64,000 nt of DNA from an uncultured Verrucomicrobia subdivision 3 bacterium (GTDB taxonomy: Bacteria > Verrucomicrobiota > Verrucomicrobiia > Limisphaerales > DASXHY01): assembly GCA_937890005.1 (NCBI GenBank), contig CALBZA010000038.1:80427-144426 (forward strand), written 5' to 3'. The notes under the pieces were generated by a model. The model made no database searches and had not been told where the DNA came from. It saw only the letters and a program-made list of their open reading frames with translations. Of the stretch, positions 1 to 6,758 are shown one piece after another; within the stretch, counting starts at the first letter, position 1; each line of letters opens with the position of its first letter. The position numbers were made by a program, and so were the translations under genes.

Positions 1-2
1 TC

Positions 3-590
3 ATCGGAAACGATGCGGTCACGCTCATCCTGGGCGACAACATCTTTTACGGCGGCGAAATCTTTCAAAAGGCGTTCCACGAGTTCCACGACGGCGCCAC
101 GATCTTCGGCTATCACGTGAACGATCCGGAACGTTACGGCGTCGTCGAATTCGATTCCGAGGGCCGCGCCATTTCAATCGAAGAAAAGCCGGAGCAGCCG
201 AAAAGCAATTACGCGGTGCCGGGTCTCTACATTTTTGACAATGAAGTTGTGGCGATCGCAAAAGCGTTGAAACCCTCCGCCCGGGGCGAACTGGAAATCA
301 CCGACGTGAATCTCGAGTACATGCGGCGAGGCAAATTGCGCGTCTTCCGGCTCAACCGCGGCTTTGCCTGGCTCGACGCTGGAACCAGCAGCAGCCTGCA
401 CGAAGCCTCCGCCTACGTTCAAACGATTGAGAAACGTCAGGGCGTAAAGGTGGGATGCCCCGAGGAAGCCGCATTCCGGCAAGGATTTCTTTCGCTCGAA
501 CAACTCAGCGCGCTTGTTGCCCGGCTGCCGAAGTGTGAATATCGGCTTTACCTCGAAGAGGTTCTCAGCGAAGCAAATCGTCTGAAATAG
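3..590 (+). CDS. rfbA: Glucose-1-phosphate thymidylyltransferase, C-terminal part (5' truncated by window edge)
   Basis: Makes dTDP-glucose from glucose-1-phosphate and dTTP, the first step towards dTDP-L-rhamnose. The open frame enters from the left edge; the first codons read IGNDAVTLILGDNIFYGGE, the conserved LGDNIFYG segment of RmlA. Further on are HVNDPERYGVVEFD, EEKPEQPKSNYAVPGLY, LKPSARGELEITDVN and the FAWLDAGTSSSL motif near the C-terminus. By comparison with the usual length of about 290 residues, roughly 100 N-terminal residues, including the GXGTR nucleotide-binding loop, lie outside the window. The next gene starts 2 bases after the stop, so the two are probably co-transcribed. 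Confidence 0.95.
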   Translation: MGNDAVTLILGDNIFYGGEIFQKAFHEFHDGATIFGYHVNDPERYGVVEFDSEGRAISIEEKPEQPKSNYAVPGLYIFDNEVVAIAKALKPSARGELEITDVNLEYMRRGKLRVFRLNRGFAWLDAGTSSSLHEASAYVQTIEKRQGVKVGCPEEAAFRQGFLSLEQLSALVARLPKCEYRLYLEEVLSEANRLK

Positions 591-592
591 CA

Positions 593-1564
593 ATGAGTCC
601 ACTCGTCATTGTCGCCGGAGCCACCGGTTACGTCGGCCAGGTGTTTGTCGAAGAAGCCAAACGCCGCGGCCATCGCGTGCTGCCCATCAGCCGCAAAGAG
701 GTCGATTACACCCGATTCGATCGCCTGCTCGAATTTCTCCGCGCTCAAAAACCCGACTTCGTCATCAACGTCGCCGGCTACACCGGCAAGCCGAACGTGG
801 ACGCCTGTGAACTCGCCAAGGGCGACACCCTCGCCGGCAATGCGCTGTTGCCCCAGACCTTCGCACAGGCGTGCGATGTCGCTGGCGTTCCATGGGGACA
901 CATCTCCTCCGGCTGCATCTATTCAGGTGCAAAAATCCGCGAGAATGGAACAATCCGCGTTGAGAAAGACATGACGCGTCCGGAACTCCGGACGTTGATT
1001 GACCAGTCGCCCGAATCGATCCTCGGCTTCACCGAAGAAGACACGCCGAACTTTTCCTTCCGCGACGGTCCGTGCAGTTTTTACAGCGGCACCAAGGCTC
1101 TTGGCGAGGAAGCCATCCATGGCATTGGCCGCAGCTACATCTGGCGATTGCGCATTCCATTCGATGAATTCGACAGCCCGCGCAATTACCTCAGCAAGGT
1201 GCAGCGTTATCCGAAGGTCTATGACAACGTGAACTCGATTTCACATCGGCTCGATTACGTCAGAGCCTGTCTCGACACCTGGGAACTTGGCGCTCCATTC
1301 GGCATCTACAACGTCACCAACCCGGGCTTTGTCACCACGAGGCACGTGGTCGAACTGGTCGAAAAATATCTGAAGCCGGCGAAAAAATTCGAATTCTGGG
1401 AAAGCGACGAGGAATTCTACAAGGTCGCTGCCAAGACACCCCGCTCCAACTGCGTGATGGACGTCACCAAGCTGTTGAAAGCCGGTGTCAAAATTCGTCC
1501 CGTGGAAGAAGCGCTCGAAAACTCCCTTCGCAACTGGAAACCCGAACAAACGAAGGCTGAATAA
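593..1564 (+). CDS. NAD(P)-dependent sugar-nucleotide epimerase/reductase resembling plant NRS/ER
   Basis: A 323-residue short-chain dehydrogenase of extended type with a GATGYVG dinucleotide loop at residues 9-15 and a YSGTK (YxxxK) catalytic pair. It occupies the position of rfbD (dTDP-4-dehydrorhamnose reductase), but its motifs INVAGYTGKPNVDACE, EEDTPNF, FYSGTKALGEE, PRNYLSKVQRYPKV and GIYNVTNPG look closer, from memory, to plant NRS/ER, the bifunctional 3,5-epimerase/4-reductase of UDP/dTDP-rhamnose synthesis, than to RmlD. No rfbC epimerase gene is seen in the window, which fits a bifunctional enzyme. Family assignment is firm; bifunctionality is inferred. The ATG start lies 2 bases after rfbA. 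Confidence 0.8.
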   Translation: MSPLVIVAGATGYVGQVFVEEAKRRGHRVLPISRKEVDYTRFDRLLEFLRAQKPDFVINVAGYTGKPNVDACELAKGDTLAGNALLPQTFAQACDVAGVPWGHISSGCIYSGAKIRENGTIRVEKDMTRPELRTLIDQSPESILGFTEEDTPNFSFRDGPCSFYSGTKALGEEAIHGIGRSYIWRLRIPFDEFDSPRNYLSKVQRYPKVYDNVNSISHRLDYVRACLDTWELGAPFGIYNVTNPGFVTTRHVVELVEKYLKPAKKFEFWESDEEFYKVAAKTPRSNCVMDVTKLLKAGVKIRPVEEALENSLRNWKPEQTKAE

Positions 1565-1615
1565 GGAGCGGGGAGAATGGAGTAAGAAGTAAGAAAAACG
1601 GATTAAGTCAACACC

Positions 1616-1664
1616 TCGCAATCACGTAATCACTCGTCACGCATCACGCATTCACGCATTCACG
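1616..1664. repeat. Short degenerate tandem repeat in the rfbB leader
   Basis: Consecutive degenerate 7-8 base units based on TCACGCA or AATCACG (for example CACGCATCACGCATTCACG) fill the gap just before rfbB. Related units occur at 32908-32929 and 33469-33488. No Shine-Dalgarno sequence separates the repeat from the rfbB ATG. Confidence 0.7.
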
Positions 1665-1679
1665 TTTCCCTAACCCGAC

Positions 1680-2714
1680 ATGAACCTTCTCATTACAGGC
1701 GGCGCAGGCTTCATTGGCTCAAACCTGATTCACCACATCATCGACGATCCCAGCATCTCGAAGTTGGTGAATCTGGATTGCCTGACTTACGCAGGACACC
1801 CTGAAAACCTGGAGAAGATTGCCGGGCATCCGAAATACATTTTTGAGAAGGTGGACCTGCGGGACAAGGCTGCTGTCGCCGAAGTCGTCCGCAAGCATGC
1901 GATCACACACGTGATGCATCTCGCTGCGGAATCGCACGTCGATCGCTCCATTTCCGGCCCTGGCGATTTCATCCACACGAATGTGGTCGGGACCTTCAAC
2001 CTGCTTGAAGCCTGCCGCGACCTCTGGCTCAGTCCGCAATCCACGATCCGCAATCCACAATCCGAAGTTCGCTTTCACCACGTCTCGACCGACGAAGTCT
2101 ATGGCAGCCTCGGCGCCACCGGTTACTTCACCGAAACGACTCCTTACGCGCCGAACTCCCCCTACTCCGCCAGCAAGGCTTCGAGCGACATGCTCGTTCG
2201 CGCTTATCATCACACGTATGGCATGCCGACTGTGATCACCAACTGCTCGAACAATTACGGACCCTATCAATTTCCCGAGAAACTCATTCCCGTCGTCATC
2301 CAAAGTGTGCTGGCTCGCAAGCCGGTGCCTGTTTACGGCGACGGCATGAACGTCCGCGACTGGCTTTATGTGCGCGATCACGCGGAAGCGCTCTGGACGG
2401 TGCTGAACAAGGGCAAACTCGGCGAAACCTACAACATCGGCGGCCACAACGAATGGGCGAACATCAACATCGTGAAGTTGATCTGCGATCTGATCGATGA
2501 ACTCGCCCCGCAGCTCGGGGGCGATTCACAGAAGCTCATCACGTTTGTGAAGGACCGGCCCGGACACGATCGACGTTATGCGATCGACGCCAGGAAGATT
2601 CAAAATGAACTTGGGTGGGTCCCGGCGCACACGTTTGAAAAGGGCATTCGCGAAACCGTGCAGTGGTATCTCGCGAACCAGGCATGGGTGAAACAGGTTC
2701 TCGGCAAGCATTGA
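1680..2714 (+). CDS. rfbB: dTDP-glucose 4,6-dehydratase
   Basis: Converts dTDP-glucose to dTDP-4-keto-6-deoxyglucose in the rhamnose pathway. It has 344 residues, normal for the family. Seen directly: GGAGFIGSN at residues 7-15 (NAD binding), HLAAESHVDRS, the catalytic STDEVYG stretch, YSASKASSD (YxxxK), NCSNNYGPYQFPEKLIP, GDGMNVRDWLYV and RPGHDRRYAID. The variable loop between LLEACRDLW and FHHVSTDEVYG carries IRNPQS, encoded by a 19-base repeat that recurs in the gene at 14861-17155. The pathway order here is rfbA, epimerase/reductase-like gene, rfbB, with a 115-base gap before rfbB that is filled with short repeats. Confidence 0.96.
   Translation: MNLLITGGAGFIGSNLIHHIIDDPSISKLVNLDCLTYAGHPENLEKIAGHPKYIFEKVDLRDKAAVAEVVRKHAITHVMHLAAESHVDRSISGPGDFIHTNVVGTFNLLEACRDLWLSPQSTIRNPQSEVRFHHVSTDEVYGSLGATGYFTETTPYAPNSPYSASKASSDMLVRAYHHTYGMPTVITNCSNNYGPYQFPEKLIPVVIQSVLARKPVPVYGDGMNVRDWLYVRDHAEALWTVLNKGKLGETYNIGGHNEWANINIVKLICDLIDELAPQLGGDSQKLITFVKDRPGHDRRYAIDARKIQNELGWVPAHTFEKGIRETVQWYLANQAWVKQVLGKH
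2046..2064 (+). repeat. 19-base dispersed repeat, copy 1 (inside rfbB)
   Basis: ATCCGCAATCCACAATCCG is identical to the reverse complement of 16453-16471. Here it is translated as I-R-N-P-Q-S inside a surface loop of RfbB. It is preceded by a further related unit, CCGCAATCCACG. Confidence 0.85.
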
Positions 2715-2724
2715 ACGGCCGGCC

Positions 2725-2740
2725 CGGCGCGTTTGCGCCG
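2725..2740. terminator. Hairpin between convergent rfbB and histidine kinase genes
   Basis: CGGCGC and GCGCCG form a 6-bp stem with loop GTTT between two convergent genes. There is no T tract, so use as a bidirectional terminator is only suggested by position. Confidence 0.3.
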
Positions 2741-2756
2741 CGACGCGTTTGAACGC

Positions 2757-3989
2757 CTACAGATGCGGGAGCGTGAAGTAAAAAGAGGCGCCGTTTCCGA
2801 CTTCGCTCCTCGCCCACACCCGTCCGCCGTGGTTTTGAATGATGTGTTTCACGATGGCGAGACCAAGGCCGGTTCCTCCCTGTTCCCTTGAGCGAGCCTT
2901 GTCCACTCGATAGAAGCGCTCAAAAACCCGGTCCAAAGCCTCCGGCGGAATGCCCGGACCATCGTCGCGCACACACACTTCCACGCAATTCCCCTTCTCG
3001 TTTGCCTGAACTGTCACGCGGCCGCCAGCACGGCCGTACTTGATCGCATTGCCGACAAGATTTCCGAGCACCTGTTGGAGCCGCTCCGGATCGGCTTGCG
3101 CCACCAGCTCTGCGGCTTCGTTCGTCAGGGTGATGTTCCGACCCAACGCCTGCGGTCGCAAATCCTCCAGCACCTTTTCGATCACCGACCTCATCTGAAC
3201 CTGCTGCATGTTCATCGCAACACGGCCGGATTCCAGTTCGGAAATAATGAGCAAATCCTCGATCAGAAACTGAAGCCGCTCGGAGTTGCGCTGAATGGTC
3301 TGCAAGAATCGGGTCGCAACCTCGGGATTCTCCTTCGCGCCCTCCAAAAGTGTCTCCGTATAACCCTTGATCAACGAGAGCGGCGTTCGAAGCTCATGAC
3401 TGACATTGGCGACGAATTCCTGACGAGTGTGTTCCAGCTGCTTCAACCGCGTGAGATCATGGAATACCAGGATCGTTCCGCTTCTGGCGCCACTGCCGTC
3501 GAACACAGCCGACGCATTGACCTGCAGACAACGTTCGGACGGCCCGCTTTGTATCAGCTCGAATCCAAGCACCTGCTTTTCGCGGGAAACACGCTGCAGC
3601 AATTCGTCCATTTCGTGTTGCCTGATGACTTCGATCACAGTTTTGCCGCGAACATCCCCAGCCGCGTCGAACAGATGAAGAAACGCCTGGTTCGCCATCT
3701 GAATGCGTTCGTTCTCATCCAGCAGAAGCACTCCTTCCACCATGCTGTTGAACAATGCCTGCTGGCGTCCCTCGTACTCCAGCGCCTGTTGTTGCATTTC
3801 GGACCTGAGCAGCTGGATTCTGGAACGGGCCGAATGCTCAAGGAGGCGCAGTCGCCGGCGCCACCAGAGATGCAGTGCAACGACGGCGATCAATGCAACG
3901 ACTGTCAACGCTGGCCACACAGGTTTGATCAGGTTACTGGAGCAGATTAAGTGAGGTTTTTCACGGCGCTTCGATGAAACGGTAGCCAA
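2757..3989 (-). CDS. phoR: PhoR-like membrane sensor histidine kinase
   Basis: Transmembrane histidine kinase expected to phosphorylate the regulator encoded just upstream. One hydrophobic segment lies at about residues 25-43, followed by a PAS domain (about 75-175), the HisKA H-box VSHELRTPLSLIKG with phospho-acceptor His198, the N-box NLVGNAIKYG near 311, and ATP-lid motifs DDGPGI and GGTGLGL. The layout of a short N-terminal anchor, PAS, and no large periplasmic domain is that of PhoR. The longest frame starts with TTG and overlaps the regulator gene by 29 bases; there is no ATG near the N-terminus, and a GTG at about residue 24 is a possible alternative. The Pho-box-like array beyond the regulator supports a phosphate role. 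Confidence 0.85.
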   Translation of the reverse strand: MATVSSKRREKPHLICSSNLIKPVWPALTVVALIAVVALHLWWRRRLRLLEHSARSRIQLLRSEMQQQALEYEGRQQALFNSMVEGVLLLDENERIQMANQAFLHLFDAAGDVRGKTVIEVIRQHEMDELLQRVSREKQVLGFELIQSGPSERCLQVNASAVFDGSGARSGTILVFHDLTRLKQLEHTRQEFVANVSHELRTPLSLIKGYTETLLEGAKENPEVATRFLQTIQRNSERLQFLIEDLLIISELESGRVAMNMQQVQMRSVIEKVLEDLRPQALGRNITLTNEAAELVAQADPERLQQVLGNLVGNAIKYGRAGGRVTVQANEKGNCVEVCVRDDGPGIPPEALDRVFERFYRVDKARSREQGGTGLGLAIVKHIIQNHGGRVWARSEVGNGASFYFTLPHL

Positions 3990-4728
3990 CGCCGCGGACG
4001 GTATCGAGAAACTTTGCGGCCGGCCCCAGTTTCTCCCGCAGCCGTTTCATGTGAGTATCGACGGTTCGCGTGTCCACAAGGCTGTTGTAGTCCCAAACAT
4101 CGCGGAGCAACTGGTCGCGCGATTGAACACGACCGCGACGCTGTGCCAGAACGGCCAGCAATTTGAATTCGGTCGCGGTCAAATCGATCGGCTTGCCGCG
4201 CCAGCTGACGAGATGCCGGGGAGAATCGATCAACAGGTCACCGAACCGGAGAATTTCCTTGTCGGAAGATTCGGTCCGGCCCCGTTGCAGCAGGTTCCGA
4301 ATACGCAGCACCAGTTCACGAGGACTGAACGGCTTGGTGACGTAATCATCCGCCCCCAGTTCGAGACCAAGCACGCGATCGATCTCCGCCGCCTTCGCCG
4401 TCAGCATGATGATTGGAATCCCAGCGGTTGCCGGATCGCGCCGCAACATTTTGCACACGTCCAATCCACTGATCTCCGGCAGCATCAGATCGAGCACGAT
4501 CAAGTCTGGAACGTTGCTCCGGGCTTTTTCCAGGGCCTCTGCGCCGTCGGCAGCTGTGATGACTGAATAACCAGCCTGCTCCAGATTGAACTCCACGAGT
4601 TCCACCGCCTCCGGCTCGTCATCCACGACTAGAATCTTCGATCTCACGGACGGTTGGATACCACTTGAAATCTCGGGCGACAATGTCGGCCTGGTGACCT
4701 CTTTGTGACGTTTTGGTGACAAACGCAT
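3961..4728 (-). CDS. phoB: PhoB-like response regulator (OmpR family)
   Basis: Receiver plus winged-helix transcription factor. In the 255-residue frame from the ATG, the receiver spans about 30-145 with acidic pair D36-D37, phospho-acceptor D80 (VLDLMLPE) and K132 (TKPFSP); the DNA-binding domain spans about 158-252 and ends in DTVRGVGYRFIE. The 29 residues before the receiver are unusual. A TTG at residue 16 or a GTG at residue 28 (base 4647) would give the roughly 228 residues typical of PhoB. Three GTCAC units spaced 11 bases apart lie inside the codons of that extra N-terminus, so the shorter form may be the real one, with autoregulation by phospho-PhoB. Confidence 0.88.
   Translation of the reverse strand: MRLSPKRHKEVTRPTLSPEISSGIQPSVRSKILVVDDEPEAVELVEFNLEQAGYSVITAADGAEALEKARSNVPDLIVLDLMLPEISGLDVCKMLRRDPATAGIPIIMLTAKAAEIDRVLGLELGADDYVTKPFSPRELVLRIRNLLQRGRTESSDKEILRFGDLLIDSPRHLVSWRGKPIDLTATEFKLLAVLAQRRGRVQSRDQLLRDVWDYNSLVDTRTVDTHMKRLREKLGPAAKFLDTVRGVGYRFIEAP
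4694..4722 (-). promoter_or_regulatory. Pho-box-like triple direct repeat
   Basis: On the minus strand three GTCAC units occur at exactly 11-base spacing (plus-strand GTGAC at 4694, 4705 and 4716), each followed by an A-rich spacer. Known Pho boxes are 7-base direct repeats (CTGTCAT-like) with the same 11-base period. It lies at the 5' end of the PhoB-like gene. Confidence 0.6.
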
Positions 4729-4820
4729 CGCTCACTGGTTCAAGCTCGGCGTTGTCAGCATGCGCTGGAAACCCGGTTCACGTTTTCGTGAGGAAGTCTT
4801 AACCGAACGTCACCCTTGCC

Positions 4821-5708
4821 TCAGGCTGAAGGATTGAATTTCTTCCGGCGATATTCCGAAGGCCTCCATCCGATCCATTTCGTGAACGCGTTCGAGAACA
4901 CAAACGGGTTGTGATAACCGATTTCGTGCGAGATCGAATCGATGGTGTGATCCGTCGTCGCCAGAAGCTCCGCAGCCTTGCGCATGCGAAGATAAGTCAC
5001 CTGATGCATCGGACTGCGTCCCAGCTGACGCCGGCACAGGCGCCGCAGATGTTCGTTGCTGTAACCGGCCTCCTTCGCAAGACGGCTGAGGCTCCAGTCG
5101 TCGGCAAGATTTTGCGCGACACGATCCCAGAGCAACTTGAGTTGATCAGGCTGATCCTTCGGTTGCGCAAACCGCAGCACGTAGGCGTGAACGAGATCAG
5201 TCCACTCCTGAATCAACGTCGGCTGCGCCGGGCCGTTGCATTCATACATCAGGCCGAGGATTGCCGAACGCAGCGGCAACGGATCGTATTTGGCCATGAC
5301 CGGCGTGGTGGTGTCGGCAATGGGACGCTGTTCGGTCGGACGCTGATAGCAGACCCAGCAGAATTCCCAGGTGCCCTTTGAAAGCGTTTCAAAGGCATTG
5401 AGCGTATGAGCCGGCAGCAGACAGGCGTGGCCCTCGGAACAGATGCGCCAACGGCCGTCAATGAGAACGCGTCCCTTCCCACCGATGCAGGCGAGGAAAT
5501 AAGTCGTGGTCTGTTTGGTTCGAACGACCCGGGTCAGCGGCGCGGCTTCCTGAATGCCGATGTGAACCATCTGATATTGATTGAGCGTCTGGCAGACAGG
5601 AAAATTTTCGATCCAGGGGCGGGATTCGACATTGGCGGCTTGAACTCCTCGCATTTTGGTGCGTGGGCTATGAATGGTGACGTCCGACAGCTCGCCAATC
5701 TGATTCAT
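4821..5708 (-). CDS. AraC family transcriptional regulator
   Basis: A 295-residue one-component regulator. The N-terminal half (about 40-130) is a cupin-like sensor with GKGRVLIDGRWRICSEGHACLLP. The C-terminal 100 residues are the double helix-turn-helix AraC domain: WSLSRLAKEAGYSNEHLRRLCRRQLGRSPMHQV, then IDSISHEIGYHNPFVFSNAFTKWIGWRPSEYRR in two consecutive blocks. The ligand is unknown; AraC proteins with this cupin type often sense sugars, and a glycosidase is present only far away (27-29 kb). It is transcribed in the same direction as the pseudopilin gene but is separated from it by a terminator, so it probably has its own promoter. ATG start. Confidence 0.9.
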   Translation of the reverse strand: MNQIGELSDVTIHSPRTKMRGVQAANVESRPWIENFPVCQTLNQYQMVHIGIQEAAPLTRVVRTKQTTTYFLACIGGKGRVLIDGRWRICSEGHACLLPAHTLNAFETLSKGTWEFCWVCYQRPTEQRPIADTTTPVMAKYDPLPLRSAILGLMYECNGPAQPTLIQEWTDLVHAYVLRFAQPKDQPDQLKLLWDRVAQNLADDWSLSRLAKEAGYSNEHLRRLCRRQLGRSPMHQVTYLRMRKAAELLATTDHTIDSISHEIGYHNPFVFSNAFTKWIGWRPSEYRRKKFNPSA

Positions 5709-5766
5709 ACTTCGGCGGGATTGTAGGAAAGGCCGTCCGAATTAACAGACATTTGAGGTGAAAATA

Positions 5767-5795
5767 AAATCGGAGCCGTCAACGGACCGGCTCCG
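5767..5795 (-). terminator. Rho-independent terminator after the pseudopilin gene
   Basis: CGGAGCCG (5771-5778) pairs with CGGCTCCG (5788-5795), an 8-bp perfect stem with a 9-base loop. On the minus strand it is followed by ATTTTATTTT, a good U-rich tail. Confidence 0.75.
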
Positions 5796-5833
5796 AAGGA
5801 GGGGATGGCAGAGGAAATTTTTCGCGAAATCGG

Positions 5834-6697
5834 TTACCACCAAAAAGTGGGACAGGTTCCATTATCCTGAGCGACACCCGGTGTTGCGCCTCCATATCCA
5901 CGGACAGTCATATCCCGGAACTTTCGCCATTCAACATGGCCATCGAGCATTCCAATATTTCCTCCCAGCGGAAGTCTCTTATCAAGATGCGCTGTGATGT
6001 GAGGCTTGGGGTAGCTGCCGCCCGTGATGTTGACGTACTCGTAACTGTTCCGCTGATCCGGATTTCGTTGTTGGTTCAGAGACAGCGTCGCATCGGCAGT
6101 AAGAACCCGTTCCGTCGGAGGACCGGGCATCACAGTAATGGGGCCGAACTGGATCGGTGTGGGATGAATGCTCTTGTTCACGTTTGTTGCCAGCAATGCA
6201 GCTGTTCCCGGAATTGCCATTGCGTAGCCAAGAACCCGGTAGGCAGGAGTATTCTGTGACGGATTGCCGCCATTTGCCCACCACCAGAGGCGAAGATTGT
6301 CGCTATCATCAAATCGGGTACTTGTTCCCGGGCAATAAGAAGACTTCTGAAACGTATTCTGGCTGCTCAAAATCCAGTCGGCCGCCGCACCGTCCAGATC
6401 CCATATCCAGAAACCCTGTTTTCCTTGTGGAAACTTGTCGTTGTTTTCAAACGCATATCCGAGCAAAGCAAGCGACAGCTGCCTTTGATTGTTCATGCAC
6501 TGTGTTCGCTTGGCCTTTTCCTTCGCCTTGCTCAGTGCCGGCAGCAGCATTGCGGCAAGAATGGCAATGATCGCAATGACAACCAGCAGTTCGATCAGGG
6601 TGAAGGCGGAACGGACTGTTTTCGCAGCACCGCGGACGGACTCGGAAACATCGGCTCGGTCGCTACAATGGAGCACCACGCTTTTCGGCATATACAT
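5834..6697 (-). CDS. Type II secretion-like pseudopilin with prepilin N-terminal methylation motif
   Basis: 287 residues. A basic leader of about 30 residues precedes the class III signal FTLIELLVVIAIIAILAAMLLPAL, with Glu at +5 as in prepilins cut and N-methylated by PilD. The rest is soluble, with NNQRQLSLALLGYAFENNDKFPQ (a common feature in PVC pseudopilins) and a C-terminal NIGMLDGHVEWRKF resembling the H-X9-DG region of planctomycete/verrucomicrobial pseudopilins. Such proteins occur in many copies per genome and their individual functions are unknown. AAGGA lies 6 bases before the ATG. It follows the large exported protein gene by about 60 bases. Confidence 0.85.
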   Translation of the reverse strand: MYMPKSVVLHCSDRADVSESVRGAAKTVRSAFTLIELLVVIAIIAILAAMLLPALSKAKEKAKRTQCMNNQRQLSLALLGYAFENNDKFPQGKQGFWIWDLDGAAADWILSSQNTFQKSSYCPGTSTRFDDSDNLRLWWWANGGNPSQNTPAYRVLGYAMAIPGTAALLATNVNKSIHPTPIQFGPITVMPGPPTERVLTADATLSLNQQRNPDQRNSYEYVNITGGSYPKPHITAHLDKRLPLGGNIGMLDGHVEWRKFRDMTVRGYGGATPGVAQDNGTCPTFWW

Positions 6698-6713
6698 TTC
6701 CTTCTACTTAAGA

Positions 6714-6737
6714 GAAGGCGGGCCCCCGCCCGCCTTC
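6714..6737 (-). terminator. Strong GC hairpin between the large exported protein gene and the pseudopilin gene
   Basis: GAAGGCGGGC (6714-6723) pairs perfectly with GCCCGCCTTC (6728-6737) around a CCCC loop. On the minus strand it follows the stop of the 1252-residue protein gene; the tail TCTCTTAAG is only weakly T-rich, so it may attenuate rather than terminate. Confidence 0.5.
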
Positions 6738-6758
6738 CCCTCAATCACACCAACCAAT

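Noticed and set aside
1616..1664. CRISPR-like array
   Set aside because: Units are only 7-8 bases with no spacers, so this is a simple tandem repeat.
3075..3950. 291-codon plus-strand frame opposite the histidine kinase gene
   Set aside because: Antisense to clear HisKA and ATPase motifs; no recognisable protein features.
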